Shown here piece by piece: positions 54,691-63,782 of a DNA stretch of 64,000 bases; the first letter of the stretch is position 1; each line of letters opens with the position of its first letter. The stretch is from Desulfobacterium sp. (GTDB taxonomy: Bacteria; Desulfobacterota; Desulfobacteria; Desulfobacterales; Desulfobacteraceae), in assembly GCA_030145245.1 (NCBI GenBank), contig JAQYWC010000071.1, positions 1 through 64,000 of the forward strand. The letters are read 5' to 3'. Position numbers and translations under genes: made by a program. The notes beneath the pieces are model-generated. The model worked only from the letters and a program-made list of their open reading frames with translations. It was not told the origin of the DNA and ran no database searches.

Positions 54691-56740
54691 TAACAGACCG
54701 ACAATTCTCATGGTGGACGACATCCGGGAAAACCTTATTGCCCTTGAGCAGCTGACCAAAAAACTGGATGTCAACATCGTCACCGCCACCTCAGGCAGTG
54801 AAGCCCTGAACCTGACCCTCCACCACGACTTTTCCCTGATTCTCCTGGATGTGATGATGCCCGAAATGAACGGATACGAAGTTGCGGAACTCCTGCAGAA
54901 AAACGAGAGAACCGCTGCCATTCCCATCATCTTCATATCGGCCATGGACAAGAGCGATATCATGGAGATCAAGGGATACAGCATGGGAGCCGTGGATTTC
55001 ATCTTCAAACCCATCAACGAAACCGTGCTGACCAGCAAGATCAAGGTGCATCTGGAACTTTACCAGATGAGATGTTATGTTGAGACCGTGATGCTCAAAC
55101 AAAAAACAGAAAAGCCCAAGATTCTCACCGTGGATGACCATCCGGAGAATCTCTTTGTCCTGGACAAGCTCCTGAAAAAGCTCGATGCCGAAATCATCCA
55201 GGCAAACAGCGGCAACGAGGCCCTCACCAAGGTGCTGGACCATGACTTTGCCCTGATCATCCTGGATGTCCAGATGCCGGAAATGGATGGATATGAAGTG
55301 GCCGAAATCCTCAAGTACGACGAACGTACAGAAAAGATACCCATCATTTTTGTCACGGCCATTGACCGGGATGACGCAAAGGAGATCAAGGGATACGACA
55401 AGGGAGCGGTGGACTTCATATTCAAGCCCCTGAACGAATTCATTCTCCTGAGCAAGGTCAAGGTCTTCCTTGAGCTCTACAAGATAAAGCACGGGCTTGA
55501 ACGCCTTGTGGCCGAACGAACCCGGGAGCTGAAGAAAAACAACGAACAGCTCAAAACCGAGATGATCAAAAACGTCCGGGCAACAGAGGAGCTTGCAGAG
55601 TCCAGAGCCTATCTCCTGGATGTGATCAACGCCATCTCCTCCTCCCTGATCAGCGTGGATGCCAGGGGAAACGTCCTTGACATGAACAGGGCTGCGGAAA
55701 CCCTCGCAAGGCGACTGAGGGACGATGCCAGTGGAAAGCCCATCGGGGAGCTTCTTCCATGGTTCACCGGGCTTACCCGGGAGGCAATTCAAGCCATTGA
55801 AACAGGAACGCCCCTTGAGAAAAACCGGGTCGCCGTCACCATGAACGGCAAACAACATGTGAACGATCTTGGTATCTACCCCTTGAGCTCCACCCGAAAC
55901 CAGGGAGCAGTGGTCAGGATCGACGATGTGACAGACAGGGCAAGAATGGACGAGATCATGATCCAGTCTGAAAAGATGCTCTCCCTGGGCGGGCTTGCCG
56001 GCGGAATGGCCCATGAAATCAACAATCCCCTGGCCGGCATTATCCAGAACATCCAGGTCATGTCAAACAGGATGAAGGGCGACCTGCCCAAAAACCTTGC
56101 GGTGGCAGAAGAGTGCGGCACCACCCTTGAGACCCTCCGCTCCTACATGGAGAAAAGGGAAATATTCCAGATGGTCGATACGATTATGGAGGCGGGTCGG
56201 CGGGCGGCCCAAATCGTAGAAAACATGCTGAGCTTCAGCAGAAAGAGTGAAGGCCGGCCAAAGCCTGAAAATCTCGAAAAGCTCATGGACCGGACAATTA
56301 AACTTGCAGAAAACGACTATGACCTGAAGAAAAACTTTGATTTCAGGCAAGTCGAGATCATCCGCGACTACCAGCCGGACATGCCCCCTGTGGTGTGCCA
56401 GGCAAGCAAGATTCAGCAGGTGATGCTGAACCTTCTGAAAAACGGTGCCCACGCCATGGCCGACAAAGGGGGGGCAAGCCAGTTCAATTTAGGCATTGTC
56501 CTGGAGGACAACATGGCCTGCCTGAGGGTAACGGACAACGGAACCGGCATGGACAAGGCGGTGTGCAAACGCATTTTCGAACCCTTTTTCTCTACAAAAA
56601 AGAGCGGAACCGGCCTTGGCCTCTCCATCGCCTATTTCATCATTTCAGAGGACCACGGAGGCACCATTGAGGTGGAATCCGTTCCAGGCAAAGGCACAAC
56701 CTTCATCATACGGCTACCCATGGTTGACGCCCCAGACTAG
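54677..56740 (+). CDS. Histidine kinase with two N-terminal receivers and a PAS domain
   Basis: A 687-aa cytoplasmic kinase. Receiver 1 about 8-125 (LLDVMMPEMNGYEVAELL) and receiver 2 about 150-265 (ILDVQMPEMDGYEVAEIL) are close duplicates; both end in GAVDFIFKP. A coiled coil (about 268-310), PAS (about 310-425) and HisKA follow (GGMAHEINNPLAGI, His446). The HATPase has a G-box DNGTGMDK and GTGLGLSI. No membrane segment. It overlaps cheB by 14 nt. Confidence 0.93.
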   Translation: MEISDNRPTILMVDDIRENLIALEQLTKKLDVNIVTATSGSEALNLTLHHDFSLILLDVMMPEMNGYEVAELLQKNERTAAIPIIFISAMDKSDIMEIKGYSMGAVDFIFKPINETVLTSKIKVHLELYQMRCYVETVMLKQKTEKPKILTVDDHPENLFVLDKLLKKLDAEIIQANSGNEALTKVLDHDFALIILDVQMPEMDGYEVAEILKYDERTEKIPIIFVTAIDRDDAKEIKGYDKGAVDFIFKPLNEFILLSKVKVFLELYKIKHGLERLVAERTRELKKNNEQLKTEMIKNVRATEELAESRAYLLDVINAISSSLISVDARGNVLDMNRAAETLARRLRDDASGKPIGELLPWFTGLTREAIQAIETGTPLEKNRVAVTMNGKQHVNDLGIYPLSSTRNQGAVVRIDDVTDRARMDEIMIQSEKMLSLGGLAGGMAHEINNPLAGIIQNIQVMSNRMKGDLPKNLAVAEECGTTLETLRSYMEKREIFQMVDTIMEAGRRAAQIVENMLSFSRKSEGRPKPENLEKLMDRTIKLAENDYDLKKNFDFRQVEIIRDYQPDMPPVVCQASKIQQVMLNLLKNGAHAMADKGGASQFNLGIVLEDNMACLRVTDNGTGMDKAVCKRIFEPFFSTKKSGTGLGLSIAYFIISEDHGGTIEVESVPGKGTTFIIRLPMVDAPD

Positions 56741-56811
56741 GGATGGGCCCGGCAATTCGCAGTTTTGGCACCACAAGGCCATGGTTGATCCTAGGTTTAA
56801 ACGGGTACGAA

Positions 56812-57690
56812 TTACATCCGTTCGTTCATCCAGCTGAGAATCGTGGTAAATATTTCATCACGGTTAATTTCATTATAATTTTCATGAAAATTATCTTTAT
56901 AAAAGCAGGGGTTGTGTAGTTCTTCCGGAATCATGTCAAGCACCTCCCTTGCAATAATGGGATCTGCAATACAGTCTTGACCTGCAATCACTGAAATCAG
57001 AGGATATTTCGTCCAATTTTGAATGTTTTCGATGACCCAGTTCTGGCATTTCAGGGACTCGGCGCCCAATTTGGCACTCACTTGAGTACCCCGTAAACCC
57101 TTTTTTTCATCTTCATAGTGTCTTTTAGTAATTTCGCTGTCGTGGGTGAGTTTATCGTTCAAGGATTCGGGGGTAATTGCAAATCGGGGAAAAACCTTTG
57201 CGATGATTTTTGAAAAGAACAGCATCACCGGCGAAATTACAACCCTGTTTTTCAACCACGGAGAAGACAGGATAAATCCTTTGATCTCTTCGTTTTTCCC
57301 AAGGGAAAGGGCATATTTTAATGAGATGAGTGACCCGTTGGAATGGCCCATGATAAAGACTGGAATATCAGGATATTCTTTCCTGATCTTTTTATAGTAA
57401 TTGTGAATGTCCGTTGCATAATCATCATATGAATTAATATGGAAGAAATTTTTTTCATTTTTATTGTATTGGGGAAATGTGCCGTGCCATCTCAGATCCG
57501 GCGCAAATGTGGCAATATTGTGTTCTTTAAAAAAAAGTGCCGGGGTTACATGGTCGCCTGCGTGGGCAAGTCCGCCGTGAATCCCTATGATTATGGCCTT
57601 TATCCCATTATCGGGAATCCACATATGTGACAATAAATTCGTGTGAGCGTCAGCTTGAAATACTTCACATCTTGTTTCAGAAAAATCCAT
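56812..57690 (-). CDS. Alpha/beta hydrolase, monoglyceride-lipase/S33 type
   Basis: A 292-aa cytoplasmic hydrolase. Nucleophile elbow GHSNGS, the oxyanion region IGIHGGLAHAGD, and the later Asp in AGQDCIAD and His in DNFHENYNE complete a triad. It resembles serine-aminopeptidase-S33 lysophospholipase-like proteins. Substrate unknown. Isolated on the minus strand and AT-rich relative to neighbours. Confidence 0.87.
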   Translation of the reverse strand: MDFSETRCEVFQADAHTNLLSHMWIPDNGIKAIIIGIHGGLAHAGDHVTPALFFKEHNIATFAPDLRWHGTFPQYNKNEKNFFHINSYDDYATDIHNYYKKIRKEYPDIPVFIMGHSNGSLISLKYALSLGKNEEIKGFILSSPWLKNRVVISPVMLFFSKIIAKVFPRFAITPESLNDKLTHDSEITKRHYEDEKKGLRGTQVSAKLGAESLKCQNWVIENIQNWTKYPLISVIAGQDCIADPIIAREVLDMIPEELHNPCFYKDNFHENYNEINRDEIFTTILSWMNERM

Positions 57691-57897
57691 AAACCCTCCT
57701 AAAATTGTATCAAAATCAGAAACTCATTTAACAAGTTTCATTGAATTTAAATTGGATGGGCACCCCTGTAAAAGCTGTTTACCGTCCGGGCTACGGCACA
57801 ATAGAATGCATATGCTCTTAATCATTATCAACCCCGCAACCCAAAGGCAAGCGCATATTATAAATCTATTGAAACCTGCGACTGTATTATCCAAGGC

Positions 57898-59100
57898 TTA
57901 AGAAGGAGGAAGAATAAAGGGATTTTCAATAACCGGAGGCTTGAAAAAAATGACTTCGCCCCCCAATAACCAAAGATTAAAAAACGGATCCCCATTGGTA
58001 TGGATATGTTGCTGCCCGAAACCGCCGAGGATGACGGTGCCGTAATTGTGAACAAAACCGCCCTCAGTATCCAGGTGGCCCGAGATCAGGATCACAGCCT
58101 CCTCCTGGGGAAATAACACGCCTTTGGTATCGATAAAGACGTGGTGAAACCGCGAATTTGTCGCCGGAGCAAAGACACCGGAATAAATGGAGAGGGATTG
58201 GGCACTCATGGGACCGGCATCAACCTGAAAATCGGTATCGATTTCCAGGGAATTAAAATGGATGGGCCCAACAATTCTCTGGGGTTCTGCTCCGCTGAAG
58301 ACCACGGTTCCCTGGTTCGGCGACACTGAACCATAATTGCTCCAGTTGCCCGTGACGGTGACCCGGGTGTCACGTCCAAGGGATAGGGTCGAGCCCTCTG
58401 AAATGTCAACATCCTTGACAAACAGGTGGATCCCAGGTTCCAGAACCACGTTCCCATGGAGAATTTTTATGGATCCCTTGATGCGCAAGCTTGCATTAAA
58501 AACCACCGTCGCACCGTTGGTGACGGTAACGGTTTCATAGTCCATATCTGAATAGATATTAGAAACAACCGGCTTATCAAACCTTATTGCTGACGGATCG
58601 TCAGGCAATGAAGGATCACCTATTATGGTATCCGGATCGATCCATCCATACCTGTAATGGAGTCCGTAATCATCCATGCGGATAAACTCAATAACGCCCA
58701 ACACTCCATTGTGCTGTACCAGAAGAACAGGCACGTGGGGTGAATGCAATGCGTCATCTTCCAAGGTATCAAAGACAAGAGACGCCTTGCTGGAAAACGA
58801 AACGCCCTGGGGATTAACAGTTTGGGGGCCTGCTTTAACGCCGACATAGGAGTAATATCCCTTGCAGGTCCAGGAAGGAGGGCCGGGGATGACATTGGCA
58901 AAGGTAACGCCCTCCACGGCGTAGACATAACCAAACCGCTTGTTTGCCCTGCTCCATGGCATCCTGATTTTTCCAAGATCCATGGGGGCCCCAACCCTGC
59001 TGTACCCCTGTTGTTTAAGAACACCGCAATCCCCTGCCTGCCCCCACAGGCAGATGACACAAACCGCCATAACCGTAAAAAAAAAAAGTCTCCACCTCAT
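57898..59100 (-). CDS. Exported protein of unknown function, beta-rich
   Basis: A 400-aa protein with an N-terminal signal peptide (MRWRLFFFTVMAVCVICLW, cleavage near Gly/Ala 25). The start at 59100 is an ATG; the frame extends to a TTG at 59109. The second half contains regularly spaced short beta segments (TVTVTNGATVVF, GSIKILHGNVVLEPG, RVTVTGNWSNYGSVSPNQGTVVF) typical of a right-handed beta-helix. This suggests a cell-surface or polysaccharide-related protein. No family recognised. Confidence 0.75.
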   Translation of the reverse strand: MRWRLFFFTVMAVCVICLWGQAGDCGVLKQQGYSRVGAPMDLGKIRMPWSRANKRFGYVYAVEGVTFANVIPGPPSWTCKGYYSYVGVKAGPQTVNPQGVSFSSKASLVFDTLEDDALHSPHVPVLLVQHNGVLGVIEFIRMDDYGLHYRYGWIDPDTIIGDPSLPDDPSAIRFDKPVVSNIYSDMDYETVTVTNGATVVFNASLRIKGSIKILHGNVVLEPGIHLFVKDVDISEGSTLSLGRDTRVTVTGNWSNYGSVSPNQGTVVFSGAEPQRIVGPIHFNSLEIDTDFQVDAGPMSAQSLSIYSGVFAPATNSRFHHVFIDTKGVLFPQEEAVILISGHLDTEGGFVHNYGTVILGGFGQQHIHTNGDPFFNLWLLGGEVIFFKPPVIENPFILPPS

Positions 59101-59526
59101 AACAACCAACCCTTTTATCCAATAACAATACTTCGTAAAAACAACGTTCTTCCTTCGCTAAACCACAGTATCTACGAACAAAAACTGTTCCTGCGGTCTC
59201 TATCGTATCGTTAGCAAGATCCTTGCCATTCGAGAAAACCCACCGTAACCGATTGTTTTTGTAAGAGATCCTAACACAAAGAAGAGAAAAACACCCATCC
59301 ATAGAACTGTATGGAATTCCAGACATCCAACCATGACACACAGTATTTTTTTCATTCCAATCAGTTGGATTTATGGATCTTTTTTAACATTGAAGGATTT
59401 CACCTACACCCTAAAACCGGGGGAGGGGCCCGGAGGCTGGTGAAACGAGAAAAAACGCCGAAAAAAGGAATGGATCACCCGGGTTGGCAGGGCAGATTCA
59501 TCCCTGGCTGGATTGTATGGATTTAA
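59101..59526. other. Intergenic between exported protein and sigma-54 activator genes
   Basis: About 425 bases. An open frame at 59311-59526 (plus) has no ribosome site and is not called. I see no clear promoter or RNA structure. Confidence 0.5.
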
Positions 59527-60915
59527 CTACAGATCTCCCCTGAACTGGTCGGCCGTTAATCCGCACCGTTTCATCAGATCGTAAAAGTCGGCCCGGTAAC
59601 GTCCGGCAAGTTTCGCCGATTTGCTGACATTTCCCTTGGTAAGCCTGAGAAGCTGAACCAGATAATCCCGTTCAAAATCGAGCCGGGCCTCTTTCAAGGG
59701 TTTCAGCTCCATGGTTCTCCCCTGGATATCGGGCATAATGAGGTCGTCTGAAATCACCCGTTTTTCAGAAGTGGCAACGCAGAACTCCACCACATTCTTG
59801 AGTTCACGTATGTTTCCCGGCCAGGGGTGGTAAACAAGCTTTTCCATGGCCTTTGCGCTGAACCTTTGAACATTCCTGTCCATACTCATCCTGAACGCGT
59901 TTAAAAAATGGTTGGCGAGCAGGGGAATGCTCTCCCGCCGCTCCCGCAAGGGCGGAAGGGTAATGGGAATCACATGGATCCGATAGTAGAGATCTTCCCT
60001 GAAGCTTCCTGAAGCCACTTCGTCGGAAAGTGTCCTGTTTGAGGCGGCTATGATTCTTGCATCCAGACTCTTTTTTTCGCCGCTTCCAAGGGGATAGAAT
60101 TCGTTTTCCTGGAGCACCCGCAACAGCTTGACCTGGATCGACAAGGGGATCTCTGAAATTTCATCAAAAAAGAACGTGCCGCCCCGGGCCTGGTCCAGCA
60201 GCCCTTTTTTACTCTTGGAAGCCCCGGTAAATGCCCCCTGGCTGTAGCCAAACAGCTCGCTCTCAAACAGGGTTTCCGGTATAGCGCCGCAGTTGATGGC
60301 AACAAAGGGACCGTCCCGCCTGGCACTGGCCACATGGAGGGTTTTTGCAATGAGCTCCTTGCCGGTGCCGCTCTCCCCCTGGACAACCACCGTGGAATCG
60401 GTGAGTGCGGCCTGGGAAACAAGCTTGAGTACTTCTACCATCTTATCATCCCTGCCGATGATGTTATCAAAGGCAAACCGATCGGACACCATGCCCCTGA
60501 GTTCCTCCACCTCCCTGGCAAGCTTGTTCTTTTCAAGACAATGGTTGACCTGCTGAATCAGGGCCGCATCGTTATAGGGTTTTTCCAGAAAGCTGTAGGC
60601 GCCTTTTTGAAGGGCTTCAACCGCCTTGGCAATGGTTCCGTGGGCAGTGAGGATGATCACCGCCATTTCAGGATCATTCTGTTGAAGCTGTTCCATCACC
60701 TCAACCCCGGTTTCACCAGCGAGCTGGTAATCGATAACGGCCAGGTCAAACAGCCCTGTCCCCTGTTTGGCCAGGGCATCCCGGCCACTCAGCACCGCAG
60801 TCACCCGAAACCCCTCGGATTGAAGCCGCATCCGGATGAGCTTGAGCAAATTCTCGTCATCATCCACCACAAGAAGGTTTCCGCGCTTTTTTTGAAACAC
60901 TTTTTTTACAGCCAT
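59527..60915 (-). CDS. Sigma-54-dependent response regulator (GlrR/NtrC type)
   Basis: A 462-aa activator. N-terminal receiver (about 12-125, phospho-Asp in LAVIDYQLAG); central AAA+ with Walker A GESGTGKE, the GAFTGA loop that contacts sigma-54 and the FFFDEIS Walker B; and a C-terminal Fis-type HTH (GNVSKSAKLAGRYRADFYDLMKRCGL). It follows a lipoprotein and a kinase gene in the same direction, the gene order of glrK-qseG-glrR. Confidence 0.93.
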   Translation of the reverse strand: MAVKKVFQKKRGNLLVVDDDENLLKLIRMRLQSEGFRVTAVLSGRDALAKQGTGLFDLAVIDYQLAGETGVEVMEQLQQNDPEMAVIILTAHGTIAKAVEALQKGAYSFLEKPYNDAALIQQVNHCLEKNKLAREVEELRGMVSDRFAFDNIIGRDDKMVEVLKLVSQAALTDSTVVVQGESGTGKELIAKTLHVASARRDGPFVAINCGAIPETLFESELFGYSQGAFTGASKSKKGLLDQARGGTFFFDEISEIPLSIQVKLLRVLQENEFYPLGSGEKKSLDARIIAASNRTLSDEVASGSFREDLYYRIHVIPITLPPLRERRESIPLLANHFLNAFRMSMDRNVQRFSAKAMEKLVYHPWPGNIRELKNVVEFCVATSEKRVISDDLIMPDIQGRTMELKPLKEARLDFERDYLVQLLRLTKGNVSKSAKLAGRYRADFYDLMKRCGLTADQFRGDL

Positions 60916-60950
60916 GGCCTGTCCTTTATGTTCCGGTTAAGAGATCAGCC

Positions 60951-61499
60951 TTATTTTACGAGGTTTTCACCAGGTTTAGGGGTTATATTGTCCAGCCCGA
61001 GATCGATGGCCTTGTAGCTTTTAATCTGCTGTTTCAACCTTGCGTTCTCCTTTTCAACCCCGCGAAGCCTGACCAAAGCCTTTTCCTTGTCCTTGATCCT
61101 CTTTTGAAGTTGTTTCGCGGTTTTCTCCATGGAATCCAGTTTTTGCAACAGCACCTGTTTTTGTTTCTCCCTGACCATTATCCCGTCAAGAAGGGTTGCG
61201 TAAATATCAGCCTCCTGTTTCAATACGGACAGGGACAACGACTCTTTTTCAGAAAGATGGTCCAGGCACTCTTTCACCCTGTTGTTCTCCCTTTTGGCCT
61301 GTTGAAACGCCCCCTTGCCGATCATCTCCCGGAACCCCCCGGCGTGGCGGCAGGCCTCAATCTCAAACCCCTTCACCGGGGGAACCGGCTGGGGCTCGGG
61401 CACCCGGTGAGAACACCCTGCCACAAAAAAGATCAGGCCTAAACAGCAGGCAAGGTAAAGATCATGGTTGTTCCCTGTGAAAGATCGCTTATTGCCCAT
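60951..61499 (-). CDS. QseG-like outer-membrane-type lipoprotein
   Basis: A 182-aa protein with lipoprotein signal ending in FFVAGC (Cys at about residue 29), then a long helical, coiled-coil body (KQEADIYATLLDG...LKQQIKSYKAI). It lies between a kinase and a sigma-54 activator, as QseG lies between GlrK and GlrR in enterobacteria, and is presumed to modulate the kinase. It overlaps the kinase 3' end by 61 nt, a long overlap. AGGGG precedes the ATG. Confidence 0.8.
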   Translation of the reverse strand: MGNKRSFTGNNHDLYLACCLGLIFFVAGCSHRVPEPQPVPPVKGFEIEACRHAGGFREMIGKGAFQQAKRENNRVKECLDHLSEKESLSLSVLKQEADIYATLLDGIMVREKQKQVLLQKLDSMEKTAKQLQKRIKDKEKALVRLRGVEKENARLKQQIKSYKAIDLGLDNITPKPGENLVK

Positions 61500-62917
61500 A
61501 AATTTCCCCTGTGTGCCTTGATGATATATTTTGAGATGGAGAGCCCCAGGCCCGAGCCCATCCGTGTTCCCACGCCATTATCGATCTGCTTGAATTTTTC
61601 AAACACCTCGGTGAGGTGCTCGGGAGCGATGCCGCACCCGCTGTCGGCCACCGAAACCCTGACCTGCTTCTCTGTTTCCTCCCGGGCAATCGTGACAGTG
61701 ATCTTCCCATGCCCAGGGGTATACTTTATTGCATTGCCGATCAGGTTGTTCATCACTTCAAGAATCCTGTCCTGGTCGATGAGCACCAAAGGAAGATCCT
61801 GGGGAGGCGGGATAAACTCGAGATCGATGTTCCGGGTGTCACAAAGAGGGGCAAGCTTTAATATGGACCTCTGAATCACCCGGGGCAGGGAGAACGAGTC
61901 AATGGTATACTCCATTTCGCTGGCCTCCATCTTGGAGTAGTCGAGGATCCTTACCACGGAGTTCAAGAGGCGGTCGCACTCGTCCCGGATCAGGTGGTGC
62001 AACTCATCCTGCTTTTTTCCATCCCCGGCAAAAACCCCGTTGGAGAGCATGGCCGACGCCTCCTTAATGGCCGCAAGGGGTGTCCTGAGCTCATGGGAGA
62101 CGTGGCTGACAAAATCGGCCTTCAGGGCATCCAGCTCCCCCAGCCGCTGACACATGAGATCGAAATGATAGGCAAGGTCCTGTATCTCAATGGGCCCCTG
62201 GAGAGAATCGATCCTGTCAAACCGGCCCTCGGCTATCTCCTTGGTTTTATCCTTGAGAAGTAAAACCGAACGGGTGACGGAACGGGTGGTAACGGTTAAG
62301 ATGGAGATACCTGCCACAAGAACCACCAGGGAGACCACCAGGGTGATCAGCGGAATCCGGTTGATCCGCCTGTCGAAAAGGATGGTCTTTTCCGTAATCG
62401 CCGCCTCGTTCAGCTTCTTGATCTGCTGAAGGGCTGAAACCGTGCCCGCCCAACAGCCCTCCTTATCCTCCGGCAGAGGGGCAGGCAGGTCCTGTATTGC
62501 CTTTTTACCATGGATTGACAGCTCTTCAAGGGCCGCAAGATACAGGTTGCATTCGCTTCTGGCGAGACCGAGCAATTGCCGGTCTTCCGTGGTGTTGAGG
62601 AGGCGGTCCAGTTCGTCCATATCTGAGAAAAGGGTCTGCTTGAGCATTTGAAACCGCCCATAGTAATCCATATCTCCTAGGACGAAACACTTTTCTCCCG
62701 CTTTGACAAGGGCCGGAAACGAATTCAAGAGGCGCTCGACAATGATGATGCCGGTCTTGTTGACATCAACGATCTCCCGGTTCACTTTTCGCAAGCTGTT
62801 GATATTGATCATGACTACGCCGGCAAAAAGCACGATGAGCATCAGAATAACCAGGCTGCCCAGCAGCAAACGACCGGAAATAGTCAAGGGTACGATCTGT
62901 TTTGGAACAAGTTTCAA
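61439..62917 (-). CDS. Sensor histidine kinase (GlrK/QseE-like)
   Basis: A 492-aa membrane kinase. TM1 about 12-38, a periplasmic helical sensor about 39-185, TM2 about 188-210, then HAMP. HisKA H-box SHVSHELRTPLAAI; HATPase with N-box NNLIGNAIKYTP and G-box DSGCGIAPEHL, GSGLGLSI. It heads the kinase-lipoprotein-activator operon. Copy B of the 63-nt element lies 90 nt upstream. Confidence 0.93.
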   Translation of the reverse strand: MKLVPKQIVPLTISGRLLLGSLVILMLIVLFAGVVMININSLRKVNREIVDVNKTGIIIVERLLNSFPALVKAGEKCFVLGDMDYYGRFQMLKQTLFSDMDELDRLLNTTEDRQLLGLARSECNLYLAALEELSIHGKKAIQDLPAPLPEDKEGCWAGTVSALQQIKKLNEAAITEKTILFDRRINRIPLITLVVSLVVLVAGISILTVTTRSVTRSVLLLKDKTKEIAEGRFDRIDSLQGPIEIQDLAYHFDLMCQRLGELDALKADFVSHVSHELRTPLAAIKEASAMLSNGVFAGDGKKQDELHHLIRDECDRLLNSVVRILDYSKMEASEMEYTIDSFSLPRVIQRSILKLAPLCDTRNIDLEFIPPPQDLPLVLIDQDRILEVMNNLIGNAIKYTPGHGKITVTIAREETEKQVRVSVADSGCGIAPEHLTEVFEKFKQIDNGVGTRMGSGLGLSISKYIIKAHRGNLWAISDLSQGTTMIFTLPAV

Positions 62918-63007
62918 TACAAATCCCCTGTTGGCTGTTTATTTTTAGGTATGGTGTTTATAGCAGAAGATAAACAGAAATTGCAAGCGGGTGTTCTTCC
63001 TTTTACC

Positions 63008-63070
63008 GCTTACCGCATATGAGCAGAGCCCATTTTTTATTTCAATAAATAAAGCAGACATCAATTCGAA
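63008..63070 (-). repeat. 63-nt dispersed element, copy B (upstream of the GlrK-like kinase)
   Basis: On the minus strand it begins TTCGAATTGATGTCTGCTTT and ends GCGGTAAGC. It aligns without gaps to copies A and C. It ends 90 nt before the kinase start at 62917. Same orientation relative to the downstream gene as the other copies. Confidence 0.7.
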
Positions 63071-63142
63071 TACAGGCGTCCATATGCAACAACACCTGTC
63101 GGCTTTTTTTTCAATTTACTAGCCGGGGTGTCAGGAAATTTA

Positions 63143-63766
63143 TCAGGGGGTGGTAATTTCAAACACGGAGATGGGCGTCTGTGTCACCTGGAACACCCTG
63201 TCGGAAAACCCGGTGGCCTGGTTCAGGCTGTGGCTTGCAAGGACAAGGGTGATATGGGGATGAAGGGCATGGATATGGTCGATGATCAGGCGGGCGGACG
63301 CCTGATCCATGGAGCTGAAGGGCTCGTCCATGAAGACAAGATCCGGATTGCAAAGAAAGGTTCTGATGATGGCGCACTTCTGTTTCATCCCCCTGGAGAT
63401 TTCATGGGGATAGTGGCCCTCGAACCCGGCAAGACCGGTGACGGCCATCCATTCACGGCAGCGCGCCTCCATGTTCCTGCACCAGGGAATTTTCCTGAGC
63501 CCAAGGGGATACGCAATGTTCTCCTGAACCGTCTTGTACCAGAAGAGCCCGGGATCCTGGAACACCACCCCTTGTTGCCGGGTGCCGGTCTCCACGGTTC
63601 CTGAAAAATCCGGGTCAATGCCGGCCAGAACAGAGATCAATGTGGTTTTGCCGGATCCGGACGGTGCCATCAGGGTGACGGTCTCCCCCGGTTCCACGCT
63701 GAAACTTAAATCGTCTATAATGGTTTGCCGGTTAAAAATTTTCGTTATCCTGTTTGCCCTCAGCAC
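63143..63766 (-). CDS. ABC transporter ATP-binding protein (nitrate/sulfonate/taurine type)
   Basis: A 207-aa ATPase. Walker A APSGSGKTT (first Gly replaced by Ala), Q-loop VFQDPGLFWYKT, signature ISRGMKQK (divergent from LSGGQ), Walker B LVFMDEPFSS, and H-loop LASHSLNQ. The GTG start at 63766 is preceded by GGGAGG. It follows the partial permease gene by 16 nt. The small size fits the SsuB/TauB group. Confidence 0.9.
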   Translation of the reverse strand: MLRANRITKIFNRQTIIDDLSFSVEPGETVTLMAPSGSGKTTLISVLAGIDPDFSGTVETGTRQQGVVFQDPGLFWYKTVQENIAYPLGLRKIPWCRNMEARCREWMAVTGLAGFEGHYPHEISRGMKQKCAIIRTFLCNPDLVFMDEPFSSMDQASARLIIDHIHALHPHITLVLASHSLNQATGFSDRVFQVTQTPISVFEITTP

Positions 63767-63782
63767 CTGCGCCTCCCCCGGT

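Noticed and set aside
54791-56014. 407-aa open frame on the minus strand
   Set aside because: Antisense to the two-receiver kinase.
59311-59526. 71-aa open frame on the plus strand
   Set aside because: No ribosome site; composition unlike coding sequence.
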